From: Nymphaea colorata
Taxonomy: Eukaryota > Streptophyta > Magnoliopsida > Nymphaeales > Nymphaeaceae
Length of the DNA: 64,000 nt
Reading direction: 5' to 3'
Assembly (NCBI RefSeq): GCF_008831285.2
Contig: NC_045140.1
Coordinates: forward strand, 16,738,370-16,802,369
Numbering within the stretch: position 1 is the stretch's first letter; every line of letters starts with the position of its first letter. A model generated the notes under the pieces. The model worked only from the letters and a program-made list of their open reading frames with translations. It made no database searches and had not been told where the DNA came from. This document shows positions 38,042 through 50,865 of this stretch, piece after piece. The position numbers were made by a program, and so were the translations under genes.

Positions 38042-38246
38042 TTGGTGTTGGTGAGACTCTCTATCAACTATATGATGCTTATAGTGCCGTTCACGTACTG
38101 GGCCGTTTGTCATGGAGGAAATACTTGTTAAATAATGATCGAAATCTTGTCTTCTTCTCTTCATGGTATGAAAGGATGGGCTTCACAGAAATTGCGGTGG
38201 CAATAATTCTCTTACACATCCGCTTTGATGACGAAATGTTGAAATA

Positions 38247-40137
38247 TCACGGCCCTTGCATATTTCCATGTGGTTCCTATAGTGGAAAAAGAGTTGATAA
38301 AGGCCATGAAGGCCGCCATCTTCTGCTCGAGTCTCTGATTTATTAATATTGAAAAGAAAGATGTAGGATTTCATAATGCATGGGGATGGCATGTGAAAGA
38401 TTCCCATTTTCAGATTGTTCAGATGAAGGGTTTTGTCCGTCTACCTGTTTGAAATAAGCAACTCCGGTTACTCATTTGGCAAATCCTATGGTTATTAAGT
38501 GACCTGCACGGTATTTTCGGACTTGGAGGGAGGAAAATAGTTGTGCTTTCCCGTCTCATTTGGGCATCGACAAATTGTTAACCTTTTTCAACCATTGTCA
38601 CCGGCTAACTCCTTCAATCTTTGCGGCATTACAGACTCTAAACACAGAGGAACACTCATTGTATGTTTTAAGTTATACATGTTGTTATGGGATAGACATG
38701 AATACGATTAATCTGTCGTGGACTCCACAAATTGTTGTACAAGTTGGACCAATAACGAGTCTTGATTTATGTACAAAATCATATAGGGCCACCACTAAAT
38801 TGTCATGTTGTGTAGAATAATATTGACTCTGCTTCATTCGATTATTGGCGGTGTACTATTGGTTCCATTATGGGCTTGGGGGTTTTATGGGGAATGCAGT
38901 TTTTCTTTTAAGTAAACATTAAAAAACAACCAAGATGATGAATTTGCCATAAATGTATTGTTAACATATAGATTTGGCAACTGTAGTAGGGAAAAGGATG
39001 AATCTAGCAATTTGCTACAGGTTAGTATGAACTTTGAAAACTATTGTTTGTGAGAATTATATGGGTTAGGTTTAAAGAAAAGGAAAATATAAACTAAAGA
39101 GTCGCTTATAGTTTCGGGTTCAAGCAATTAGAACCCACCTCGATCACGGCGCTTGCATACTTCCATGTGTTTCCTAAAGTGGAAAAAGAGTTGATAAAGG
39201 CGATGAAGACCGTCATCTTCTGCTTGCAGTCTCTGATTTATCAATATTGAAGAGAAAAATGTAGGAAGATGTAGGATTTCATCATGCATGGAGATGGCAT
39301 GTCAAAGATTCCCATTTTGAGATTGTTCAGATGAAGGGTTTTGTCCGCCTACCTGTTTGACATCGCCAACTCACCGATGTCCGAAAAGGGTGCACGGTAC
39401 TTCCAGTTCCGGACCTGGAGGTAGGAAAATAGTTGTGCTTTCCCGTCCCTTTTGCACATCAAACAAATCGTTAACCTCTCACCCAGAGTGTTTTATCATT
39501 ATAAATTCAACTACACGAGTGAAAGAAAAATGTCAAAATCATTTCAAATTGTATGTTTGAGTATGTATGTGTGTGCGTGCTTAAGTTAATTATATGTTGT
39601 TATGGGACAGACATGCGTACGATTAATCTGCCGTGGACTCCATGAATTGTTGTACAAGTTGGACCAATAACGAGTGTTGATTTATGTACAAAATCATATT
39701 GGGCCAGCACTAAATTGTCATGTTGCGTAGAATAATATTGACCCTGCTTCGATTATTGGCGGCGTACTATTGGTTCGATTATGGGCTTGGATGTTTTATG
39801 TGGAATGCAGTTTTTCTTAAGTAAACATTAAAAAAACTACCAAAATGATGAATTTGCCATTGACATATAGATTTGACAACTGTAGTAGGGAAAAGGATGA
39901 ATCTAGCAATGTCCTGCAGGTTAGTATGAACTTTGAAAACTATTGTTTGTGAGAATTGTAAATTCTCTTCAAACGTTATCCACCTAACATTACACTGGTT
40001 TCCTAGATATACATTGATTAATTAGTTGCAAATTAATTTCGGTCCGATTAGTTTGGGTTGGGTTTATAAGAAAGTAAAATATAAACTAAAGAGTCGCCTA
40101 TAGTGTCGGGTTCAAACAATTTGAACCTACCTCGATC
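38247..40137. repeat. Tandem duplication of a 0.9-1.0 kb unit upstream of the P450
   Basis: Unit 1 is 38247-39146 and unit 2 is 39147-40137. They share long ordered blocks, such as GGAAAAAGAGTTGATAAAGG, GAAGGGTTTTGTCCG-CTACC, TTGTTGTACAAGTTGGACC, GAATTTGCCAT and AACTTTGAAAACTATTGTTT. Unit 2 has about 90 extra bases near 39960-40050 that unit 1 lacks. Each unit ends in a short palindromic GGTTCAA...TTGAACC-like sequence. No coding capacity is seen in either. Confidence 0.85.
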
Positions 40138-40194
40138 TCTCCTTTTCTCACTGCTATTCAACCAAGGGACATTTCCTTTAAATTTCTTCTGGGT

Positions 40195-42790
40195 TTACAT
40201 GATTTGCATTCTCTATCATAACAGAATTAGAATAATGCTGATGATAGCTTCCTTCAATCACAATATTATTATAATATTATGGATCCCTAGATCCTTGATC
40301 ATCTCCATTTGGTAACATTCTCTTAGCAACTGTCTTTACTTTACCTTTAGATGGAATCACTGCTTTAACTTTTTAAAATTTTCTACGAGTTCTAATGTTT
40401 GCTGCGATTTTTACTACACTAATTTGCTCTTCCTCTTCATACTAGTCAGTTTTACAAACACCCAGTGGCTCAAGTTCATCGTACAAAAGACTAGATTAAA
40501 CTTATTGCACATACATTATGTTAATCTGAATGCACAATTTTGGTCAATGCATGAGCCAGTTGGTGCTTTGGAGAAATATGGCGAAGTTCCACTTCTTTGT
40601 TTACTAATTTAATTTTCTTGAAGTGAAAGTCAATAATTTATATGCCTTTGTTGGAACGGAAGACAAACCAAGTGGCTCCAATATTGTCACACCACGGCAC
40701 TAGCCCATGGGGTAGACTACTTACAAAGTGCCAAATAATATATCCAGCCCATTTGGCTTTAACAGCCGCCTTAGCGCTGCAATAGTACTTAACCATAATG
40801 CATTTGCTTGTTTCTTATAACTCGAATATATTGCATATCCTCCGGCCCGATTATTTATATATATAATGTGTCATGTAAATCCAAACAAAAGTATAAAATA
40901 TGTTGTAATATATCCAAACAATATACTTGACCAATACAAAGTTGCTTGCTTCTTAGAATTCCAAGAAACTAAAGTGGCTCTAAAATATGTGGACAATCCT
41001 CCAATTCAACTAAGAGGGAAACTTCATCTCTGGGGTTCGCGCAACAGATGGAGCAAGGGCTGGTAGGTGCCTCGTCTCTATTTCGAGATCTCAGAACATC
41101 AACTTCCTACATTAAGAAAGGGGAGCACCAATATGAAAGTTGAGACATAAAAGAGGTGCTACCCTGACTTGACTGTAACACCCCCAAAAATATTAGTTCT
41201 ATATTGAAAATTATAAAAGATTTTAAAGAGCCTTATAAAATGGATCGTTAAAGTGCTTAGTCATCCACTTATCCCTTTTGGGTAGAAATCAAAACTGCTA
41301 GGAAGTGAGTTCGGATATATTAAATGAGGGGCCCAAGCCCTATATGAGAATGTGTCAAGTATCAATGTACAGTTCAACATTCGGACCTAGGGTCTTACAC
41401 ACGTGCCCATGTGTACCTTAAGAGGAGGCGAGATTTCAACAACTCAAAAGTTTAGTCTTACATTGAAAATTGTAAGAGATCTTCAAAAGCTTATAAAGGG
41501 TTGTTAAAGTGAATAGTTGTACTGATTCTTAGTTTTTTTTTTTTGGACTAACAGGTGGGTTGAGATCCGTCAAACTAGAAGCTCAAGCCCAGCATGAAAG
41601 TGAATTAGGTTGTTACGTCGAGACACCCAAAGCAAGTCTGATACCCAAGGCATGGGAGAAAGGGTAGTGGCTTCTGCCCAAGAAAGATTGATTGTGCGTA
41701 CAACAAATATACACCAAAAATGGACATGGGGTTATTTTTGAAATTTTTTATTAATTAGTGAACATTTTAGACTTTTTCTTTTTTTTACAATCCATTACCT
41801 CCTTTAAAATATTATATTTTAATGGAGCCATTTTGGTCCTTGTATGTTACTATGCACGATTTTGTGCCAGGTTTGAAACCAAGAGGAAGACTTCTGATAG
41901 TTTCACTTTACAGGATGCTTTGTCTATGCAACAGCATAATATATCCCGACAATATCTATTGGCTCCATTGTCTTGCCACTTGGCTTAACTTTATGTTGAC
42001 TCATTCCTTCAATATTTCTGGCTTGTACCATTATTCGTAATTTTGTTAGCAATAATTTGTTTTGCCGCTTCCTAGTTATCAGCTTTGCGGACGTCTTGAC
42101 ATTTTATCATTGTTGCTAGCATTGAGTGCTTCATAGTAAATGGTTAATTTTATTGACACCCCATTTCAAGTTTATCAGTTGAAATATTAGATTAACTTAT
42201 GTGTGTCGATCGGCCAGTTAGTCCTTTGGCTTCTAATTGCTTCTTTGCTAATTAATTTGAACGAAATGAACATTAATTTTAATGTGTTTTCTGCTGTTAT
42301 GAGCGTTTGAGTTGAAAGGCCAGACAAGGTGCACCAATGCTGTCGTCACTGCATCACTCAATAGCACAGCACATGAGGTACTCCAATGTCCAATCCATTG
42401 TGGTTTAAGCAAGTGAAATTGCTAGGGATCAATACTCTGCAGGATGCTTCATAAAGCTCCGATTCATTTATATTTAAGTTTGGATTTGCATGATCATGCG
42501 TTGTCTATAATAACAGGATCAAAATGTTCCTTTGCGTCCTTGTGTTAGATTATAACTTCATCCTCTTAGTTATAATTCCGTTACTTTCTCCATTAATGTG
42601 TTGTAATTTTTATAGCACTAATTTGTTATGATTTGCCTCTTCATACTAATCAGCTTTTCTAATGTCTTCCTGTTTATCATTTTTGCTAGCACAGAGCACC
42701 TCTTCATGTTTGTCGATTTTACTGACATCTCACCTCAAGTTCATCGAGTTCAAAACTACATTAAACTTGTTGTGCATGAACTTGAAGGAT
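40195..42790. repeat. Three diverged copies of another local repeat
   Basis: Segments at about 40370-40600, 42035-42260 and 42590-42790 share an ordered set of blocks: an ATTTTT-TA-CACTAATTTG word, CTTCATACTA-TCAG, a TTTTACTGACA/TTGACACC word, CTCAAGTTCATC and ATTAAACTT-TTG. Preceding blocks at about 40199 and 42485 also match (GATTTGCAT, CTATAATAACAG). This indicates repeated local duplication in old intergenic DNA. The family is unknown. Confidence 0.55.
41175..41640 (+). mobile_element. Two LTR-like units (probable retroelement fossils)
   Basis: Two copies of about 230-250 bp follow each other, from about 41175 and from about 41440. They share TTAGT-TTA-ATTGAAAATT-TAA-AGAT, a TTATAAA TATA-like word, GTTAAAGTG and a CTCAAGCCC/CCCAAGCCC-type block. 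The first copy starts with TGTAACACCCC, a start often seen in plant Gypsy-type LTRs. No internal coding region is present. They are broken or solitary remnants with no obvious age signal. The family name is uncertain. Confidence 0.4.
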
Positions 42791-42799
42791 TAGGCACTC

Positions 42800-45471
42800 C
42801 CCGTTGTGTGTGTATATACATATACATATATATATATATAACTACGAAGGCGTTTGGACACCTTCATCTAATCCAGTTGTGTGAAAACTTGGGTTTATGA
42901 ATAACGAATTTTGGAAGCTCGGTTTGTTTGTTTGTCTGGGTTCCACACTCAAAAACCTCATTTTGTAAATAACTTAAAGGGGGGTCAGGTTTTTCACTCT
43001 TTTTTTATAAAACTGAGTTTTATCCAAACTAGGTTGTCTTCAAACCGAGTTTTGATGGCACCTAAGGTTTTGGAAGCAAAACCAGCTTTTATCTCCCAAA
43101 CCTGGTTTTGGGTTGTCATTCAAATGCCCAATATAAGTTTAACAGACCGAAAACTCTAAGGTCTTGTTTGATTTATGATTAAGCTGTTTCTTTTCCTTCT
43201 CCTCTTCTCTTTTTGATCCAAATGGTGCTAATGAAACAAGGACAGATTGTGACATGTATTAAACATAAACCAGATCTGCAACCCGATCCAATCAATTTAA
43301 ATTTGGGCAATTTGGCTAAAGGCGGGGCCACGATGGCTTGACCCAGAGAAGTTCCTTATTCCCTAAGCAAGCTCCTCACCAATCATTGCCCGCCTTCAGT
43401 AAGCAAAATCTGCCCCGCTTTAACTTTTTTACCGATCTTTGTTTTTTCACTTTTTGCCTTTAAGTGCCAACCATTTGCCCCTCGTTTCCGAAAAAGGCTT
43501 CCTGATTTAGGGAACTTTTTTTTCTTTTCCCCCTTCTTCCCCACAAGTACAATAATGTTTTGTGTTAATCAAAAGAAGCCCCGAAACCCGGAAAGCACAT
43601 TGTAAGTATTTCTGTGTTGGCAACCATCGTTTGTTATTACTTACCTGCTGCTTTAGGAATCTAAATCCGTTGCTTACATCAGAAAATTTTGCAAAAATAA
43701 GGGTAGCTATGAAATTTAGAGCAAAATATTTAGATTTATGTAAAGATTTTTCTGTTAATTTTATTAGAATTTGGTTTTTTTGCCTGTACACTATATATAT
43801 ATATATATACACACACATGAAACATATCAATCTAACATGAAAAGTAATTTTTTCATGCGGAAACCAGATCCATGACATCGTTTTAGCATCAGCAACGGGC
43901 TCTTATTGCATATGAGGTATGAGGAACGCCTCTCCTCGAGCAAAACATGCAATTTTTTTCCACCCCTTCTATGATGAAGATGAACCGTGAGCACTGGTGC
44001 ACATCGATATAACTAATGCACATTACTTTCTCTCGACCGATCGACCTGCTAATCATTTTAAACACAAAATCTCTTTGTCTTGGAATATTAGGATAAGGTA
44101 AATGAACTATTGTATTTTGGACTCTCTGACGCGGAACTGGTCTTTTCATGCCTGTCACAAAAGAAATGAGCATAAAATAAGCACCCCAATTGAGAAAAAA
44201 TAACAAAGAGCCTGCGTCCTGTTACTACCGGAGAAAGAATCTCATGGCCAGCCATCTTTTATCTAAACTCCATAAAAATGATCGTCAGCAATCCAAAAAG
44301 GCCACCTCCTTGTTGTCGAGATTATAAAAAATCATTTGAACTCTGAGTTTGAACCCGCATCATGTAATTATGCACACCTACCGGAACCGAAGAACAGCTC
44401 GAGTATATTGTCCCCCAATCACAATGCGATAATCTGTATGCAATTGAGTCCCACCTAATGCCACTAGATCAACAGTGCTTTTATGAGAAGAAAGGTATTC
44501 AAGAACATGACATCAGCGAAGTCTGGGTAATGAATCCATTTCCCTTCTCCAACTCACCCACTTCAACTCTAATTCAATCTGATAACTGTCTAATGATCCC
44601 GTATAAGATCACATCATCAACTTGGCCTAAGAAACATGAATTTCAATATGAAATGCTCGCTCAGTCTTCGTTTTCAGAGCAAATAGATTGGAGGGGCTCT
44701 GCGCTGTGTCACCTGTTTTCCCATCTTTGAAAAGAGAAAAAGATGGGTTTCGTGGCATGTGTTACCGACCTCCCTCGTGATCAACAGGGAGGTGCGTACC
44801 TTGATGGGGCCTGCTATTTCTCAAATGAGCAGAAAAGAAAAGATGATACGAACATCATAAGAAGTAATAATATCAATAAGAAACGTGACTTGGGATGTCA
44901 ATGGTTGAAACTTCTGTGGTCCGTTAAAGTTTCCAATTATTCGTATATGTTAATTGGTCTCTAGGATGTTACCTTTTGATGGGGAGCCAGTGACATGTGC
45001 ACTGTATTATATACTGGACCACGGCATTTTTAAAACTCTTTTCCTACATTTGTACTATATTTTTGTAAAGTGGAGAGAAACCTATGCATGCACTTTGACA
45101 CTTGAAAAAAAAAAGAAAACGGTGAATCACGTACCATATGTGACCAATCATATGTAAAGGACAAAGAAAAATGCCATGATAACAAGACATAAGGAAGGTA
45201 TGGTCACCATTCTTGTATCATTATATTTAACTGTAGTTTATATGTATAATCTGCATTTTCTGTATTTAATCTTTGTTAAACCTGCATATACAACCTTTAC
45301 TTGCTCCACCTAACCTTGCATTATGCCGATGCGTCCTCGGAGTACGTTTCTTTCAACATGCTATTGGACCCATCGGCGGGCAAAAGCAAAAGCTAAAGCT
45401 CCAAAAGAAAAAGCAGCGACCTCCCATTCCTTCCTCTTTTAATCCCTTCAGCTTAGATTAAAATAGGGAGA
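42800..45471. other. Intergenic region upstream of the LEA-2 gene
   Basis: No gene is recognised. It includes short TA runs (about 42820-42841 and 43793-43810) and AT-rich spacer. An open frame of 90 codons at 44458-44730 has no family resemblance. The last 200-300 bases are presumably promoter and 5' leader of the LEA-2 gene. Confidence 0.5.
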
Positions 45472-46368
45472 ATGACAACCCCGGATTCACCACCCTCTCC
45501 AGCGAGACGACCGCCTTCTCCATTACTACCACCGCCACTGCCACCGCACCTCCGCCACCAGAATCAACAGCACCACCACCTGCAGCAGCAGCAAGAAGAA
45601 GACCAACGGCAAGAGCAAAGCCAAAACCTCCTCGATCACCGACAAGATCAAGCGCACCAACATCCCCAGCAAGATCACCAACGGCAACCCGTCAGAAAGC
45701 AGCAGCAGCAGCGCCGCCGCCCTCCGCCCGCACTACCCCCACCGCCCCCACCACCATTACCCCCAGCGCCGGCGAGGCTCCCCCTCCTCCCTCCGCCCCG
45801 GCGCACTAACCCCATCGTCTGGTGCATAGCGGTGTTCTGCCTCATCCTCGCCGTCGTCATCGTCATATCCGCCGTCTTCACCCTCGTCCTCTTCCTCGCC
45901 ATCCGCCCCCGGCTTCCATCCATCGACATCCCCTCCGCCACCCTCGACAGCCTCTATCTCGACTCACCCAACCTCCTCAACGGCGACCTCACCCTCGTCC
46001 TCAACATCTCCAACGCCAACCATCGGATCGACATCCGCTTCGAGCTGCTCGTCGTCGAACTCTACCTTGGGGGCACCATGGTGGCGACGCAGATGATCGA
46101 GCCGTTCCGGGCCTACAAGGAAGGGTGGAGGGCCGGCTCCCTCCACTTCCTGACGAGCCAAGTGGGGCTGGGCTCGGCGGAGGTGGCCCTGGTCGGCCAG
46201 ATGGTGCAGACGGAAAGGATCAGGTACGGGGTTCGAACCACATTCCGGACCAGAGCCGGCCTGGGTCCGATCCATCTGTCTTACTGGCTGCGTGGTTGGT
46301 GCACCCTAATCGTTAGTGGTCCGACCAATGGGGTGCTGGTGAGTCGAAGTTGCCACACCAAACGGTGA
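45472..46368 (+). CDS. NDR1/HIN1-like LEA-2 membrane protein
   Basis: An intronless frame of 298 residues. Residues 1-112 are a low-complexity Pro/Gln/His/Arg-rich cytosolic tail. Residues about 114-143 form one strongly hydrophobic membrane segment (CIAVFCLILAVVIVISAVF), preceded by RRTNPIVW. The rest is a LEA-2 domain (about 150-275), with the family's SPNLLNGDLTLVLNISNANHR-type strand pattern and a C-terminal GVLVSRSCHTKR. NHL proteins lie in the plasma membrane or cell periphery, and some act in defence or in abiotic stress (family knowledge). The precise member cannot be named. The N-terminal tail is repetitive at DNA level (CAG/CCG-type triplets), so other frames are also open there. 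The LEA-2 frame fixes the right one. The start at 45472 is the first ATG in frame. Confidence 0.85.
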   Translation: MTTPDSPPSPARRPPSPLLPPPLPPHLRHQNQQHHHLQQQQEEDQRQEQSQNLLDHRQDQAHQHPQQDHQRQPVRKQQQQRRRPPPALPPPPPPPLPPAPARLPLLPPPRRTNPIVWCIAVFCLILAVVIVISAVFTLVLFLAIRPRLPSIDIPSATLDSLYLDSPNLLNGDLTLVLNISNANHRIDIRFELLVVELYLGGTMVATQMIEPFRAYKEGWRAGSLHFLTSQVGLGSAEVALVGQMVQTERIRYGVRTTFRTRAGLGPIHLSYWLRGWCTLIVSGPTNGVLVSRSCHTKR

Positions 46369-46369
46369 A

Positions 46370-49300
46370 ATTTTTTTGGGGTTTTTCTCCTTTCATCTGC
46401 CCTTCAAAAGAGAACCCAATTCTTTTTTCCTCCAAGTGGAGACGGCGACATGCTAAATGAAACGATACATTTTAAATTGAGCAAATTGCTTTTGTATATT
46501 TCTTACTGGCAACTTGTGTGCTTGATGGTACATGAATGCATGGTTTTGTTAGTACAGATGTTTCCCACTCAGAAAAAGTTGGGAAAGAGGTTTTGAGTGC
46601 TCCAGATGTATAGTGCTCAAACATCGGATTTTGGACCCACCGGTCTAATTAAAGTTTTTTGTTTCTAAAAAATAGTTTTAGTAAAAACGAACATTTTCAA
46701 AATTGAATAAGGTGAAGAGTTCAATACTCAGCGGTTACATTCCATTAACATAATCTAGCAGGAGTCCATTTGATCCAACTTGAATTTTTCAAATCCAAAT
46801 TCATGCATGAGCTATTAAACCTCCCAACATTAATAATAATATGGAATTGGTAGTGGCCTGGTGGACAACAACTTAAAAAAAGGGGAGACCTTGTAGGAGA
46901 CAACCCCATTCCTCCATTTTTTAAGCTCTAATTCTATTTGTTTGATAGTGATCGGTTGCACTGTGAACCAAGACGAAACCATGTTTCCTTTTGTTCATGA
47001 AAGTTGGGAATGTTAATAAATCTGATTCGGTTCGGAAGTTCGATCAAAAAAATCGCTCATAAAACAAGTTAACAACCGATTAAGAAAACAAGATCTGGTT
47101 CCAAGTTAACAAATGGCATATTCTACCAATTTGGATCCAAATTTGAGTTTAGCTGATATTTAATGTACATCTATTTTGAAAGTCGGCTCTAAACATATCA
47201 TAATGTGGTTTGGATTCAGATTCAAACATTATAGATCTAAAAATCAGGTTCAGATTGTAAAATTGAATTTGGATTTCAATACGGTATGTCTTTTTTCATT
47301 CATATCCAAATCTGAATATGGTCCATGCGGATGCATCCGATAAAATTGGACGAAACTTAAAATGACGACGAACTCCAACTGCGTTCAGATTCTGATGTCA
47401 TCTAGTTTAAAACAAATATCATACAGTTAATATTCGTATTTTGAAAGTCAGTTTTTAACATATAATAATGCAGTTTAGATTCTATTTAAAAGCCACATTC
47501 AGATTCGATTGTGACTTAATTGGGTTCATGTATGACGTAAATTTTTCTTCATTTGCATTAGAATCAAAATATGTGAATAACATCTGAATATGGCAAAGGC
47601 GTATATTAGATTTGAATCTGATCCGTTGATATGCCTGCTCACCTCTCGAATACTGAGTTTGTATTCGATACTCGGTTCAAGTTTTGTTACAAAGAAAGAA
47701 AGACTCGAGACGCAGGAAAGTGGAATACATGCAAAGCAGGGCTGAAGTGCAGAGATGCATCACTGCCACTATATAGTTTTATGCAATTCAATAAATGATT
47801 AAAACAATTTATGCAATTCGTCCCAACCGTTTGACATTGAAGTGCCATCATGGGTGCAACAGATGATCGCATATCGGTACAAACTTTGTGTTTTCAAATC
47901 CATGAAGATGGTCGCTTTTTTTTAGAAAAAAATAAATATTCAAAATCATTTTATTTTGGAATCGAAACTTCTTGCTGCAAAATTGATACAAACGCCACAA
48001 AATTTGTACATTAAATAGAAATCTTTCAGCAGCAATCGTCATAAGCTTATTAACCGCAACCGAAAACATTTCAATCATTTCTACATTATGTGGCACAAAC
48101 TTACGTAAATAAACTGACCTATATTAAGTCGGTTGAATTGAACACCTCCAGCTCTTCATGTACATTGTAGAATGTCAATAAACAAGACGGCAACTTGAGC
48201 AACTATCTGGGAGCTGTTACAAGCTTTATGTATAATTACCCCACTGAATTGCAAAGTTTACGTTGCTTTATTCAAATCATCCATGTACATGCAATTTTTC
48301 TGGATACATTTTGTAAGAATTAACCCTCGAATCATAAAATTCCAACATTTGCGGGAGATTTTATAGCAGATGAAAATGAAAACGTGTGGTCTTTCACCAA
48401 AAGTATTCTCGCAACGTAAGTTAAACACTCAAGCTCAATTGCAAAATAAACCATATAAATCACATCTATATGGTCAGGTTCCCAGGAAGGCATCTATACA
48501 ATCAAGTTCGAATAAATTACCTAGACATACTCGTATCTAAGCTCTGTAGGTAGAAATTTTTTCCCTGAATCCAAGCTGCTTGTTTTCCAGCCTCGTAAGT
48601 TAGATAGACTAGGTTATGTTTCACTACCTCTTTCTACGACCAACCTTCAGTAAAAAAATCATGTCTATCACTGGAACATGCAGCAGCAGATGAAAAACAA
48701 AAATCACCATCCAACTAACGGCACCCGAACAAAGAATGCGGAGCCCTCTTCGAAGGTCAATGACAGTAATAAATAAATAAATAATAATAAAATAATTAAA
48801 AAAAAAAAACAAACAAACAAACCCGTAAGAACATAATATCCTTACGACATAATAGAGCAGCAGGACCATGGGCGATTCATCCTTGATCATGTAAATCGTA
48901 ACTAATAGAGGTGACTGACATTCAAGCGCTTTCTATCATATTTAAACCCTCAAACGGTTGTCATGATTGAGGAGGAGAGATGCTAAGAATCAAAGAGTAT
49001 TGCTGAGAATTTCACCAACAAGGATCACGCTAAGCATCGTACAAATATGAAAATACCCTACCAATATGTGGTACACTGACTACCTCTCTACCACGCCCTT
49101 ATCAATGCTAGAAAGATCGCTATTTAATCCATTCTCCTATGACCACATCTAATGATCGTTGATAAGAAGAAGTCGATGCATAGAAAAATCGAGTCCCATG
49201 GAAATCCAAATTACAAGCCCAGGCCATGAATTTAACTCTCCTTCTGTGAGAGAAATATCTCATCAATTCTAACACAACAAACTTTATTATTAGCTTTCAA

Positions 49301-50865
49301 AAAGACGTGTCAATGTTGGGCACGTGAGAATCAATCACAGAAAAATCAAGCCTAACAAGACAACAGCAAAAGACAGGAACAAAATTGAAAAAACAAGGTT
49401 TATTAGATGAAGTCAACCGCCTCATCGCTACCAAAATAGGATTTTTTTTCTTTTTCAAGGTAATAAATATATCGGAGAACCTGATTCCTATCAGGACCAC
49501 TAGAATATGGTTGCGCACCAGATAGATGAAATTCAAGACTTTTTTCTGGCAGGATAATTTCAATATATGCACTCCATGCCACATTTTGCAGGCATCTTTC
49601 TTTTATCTGTGACAGAAAGATCAACCTTACAAAAGCAGGTGCTGACAGCTACCTTTATCCATTATTCTATTTTATCAAATGACGAAAGATTCACTGTTTA
49701 CTGGTCATGAGTTCACCAATTACAAAGAAAGAGGCACAACTATCTTTGCGCTCGAGGCAATGACGCGCCTAGTGAGGCAAAACCAAGGCAAGTAAATTGC
49801 TGGTCGAAAAGAAAAAGGCATAACTTCCCTCTCTCTCACACCCACATGAGCACACACACAGTGCATATATAACAAGAAAATACACTTATGTAAATGTATA
49901 CTTTGACTTCAGAACTGGTTCGGTAGGTTCATATCAGTACATGTGCATACATAACAGGAAACCGTGCATGATTATATGACCAGGTATATTTGAAAGCAGC
50001 TTTAGAACAATACAACCAAAACCATAGCTTAAGGCTAACGCTGTCAAGCAAATGCGAGAACAATTCAGCCGACCGGTTCACTTGAAAACCTATGCCGACA
50101 CTGGCCACCGCCCAATATAAAACGATATCCCAGGACAATGGAAACATGCGTCCTAAAGCAACAGGACTATAGAGGTACATTGTGATGCGGAATACCAACA
50201 TCCAAGTGTATACGCAACGCTGAAGCCTCAATAGAACGTGGAACAATAAGAAACAAAACCCAAACCTTAGAACCGACTAATCACAGAGAAGCGCGAGATT
50301 ATGGGACACAACACCACGACAGATCAACAAGAAATCTGCGGCAAGCTTTGCTTGATATAAGCACATTGCAGATCTTCGATGCAGTTAAGAGTACTCTGAA
50401 GTAAAGCAACCAGAAATATCACCAAGACAACATGAAATAGATGACAGACAACTTTCCTCAGGAAAGCTCAAAAATGCCTTTACCACAAACATCACAATGA
50501 CTGCCATGAACAGGAACAGGACTAAGAACTGGGCAAGCATATATTATGACATAGACGGCAACCAGATGTACTTAAGGTGTTATCAGTGACGCAATTTCTG
50601 GTAAAGCATATTAACGTCAAATGCTTATGAACTAAGAATAAATAAAGATTTTTTTGAGACTTCAGGCTGCATATCAACCAGTGGATTCACGGCAGATCAT
50701 CACTGACTGGTTTGGTCATTGCAGCATACCCTCCCCCTCTGTAACTTATCCCAATAAATAACCACCTAGCTTGTCTCGTTCAGTCTCACACATGGCCATT
50801 GTATAAGGCCTACAAAATCCTCGACTAAAAAAAATCCACTCCTGAAACATGGAACTGCAGAGCAC
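46370..50865. other. Intergenic region between LEA-2 and eIF5A
   Basis: No gene is recognised. It contains two more copies of the dispersed AT-rich repeat (47.17-47.60 kb) and a run of AAAT/AAC units near 48765-48821. The part close to 50.8 kb is probably the eIF5A 3' UTR. Minus-strand frames up to about 105 codons show no family resemblance. Confidence 0.5.
47170..47600. repeat. Dispersed AT-rich repeat, copies 2 and 3
   Basis: Two tandem diverged copies (about 47170-47340 and 47430-47600) of the repeat also present near 5.3-5.5 kb. Both start with a TTTTGAAAGTC word, followed by a CATAT-ATAATG word and GATTC-GATTC blocks, and end in a TCTGAATATGG word. Whether they are transposon pieces is unknown. 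Confidence 0.55.

Noticed and set aside
38042-38164. An N-terminal extension of the P450 from an upstream ATG at 38164
   Set aside because: The extra residues are charged and unlike a P450 membrane anchor. The MAPSIFL start gives the normal anchor and family length.
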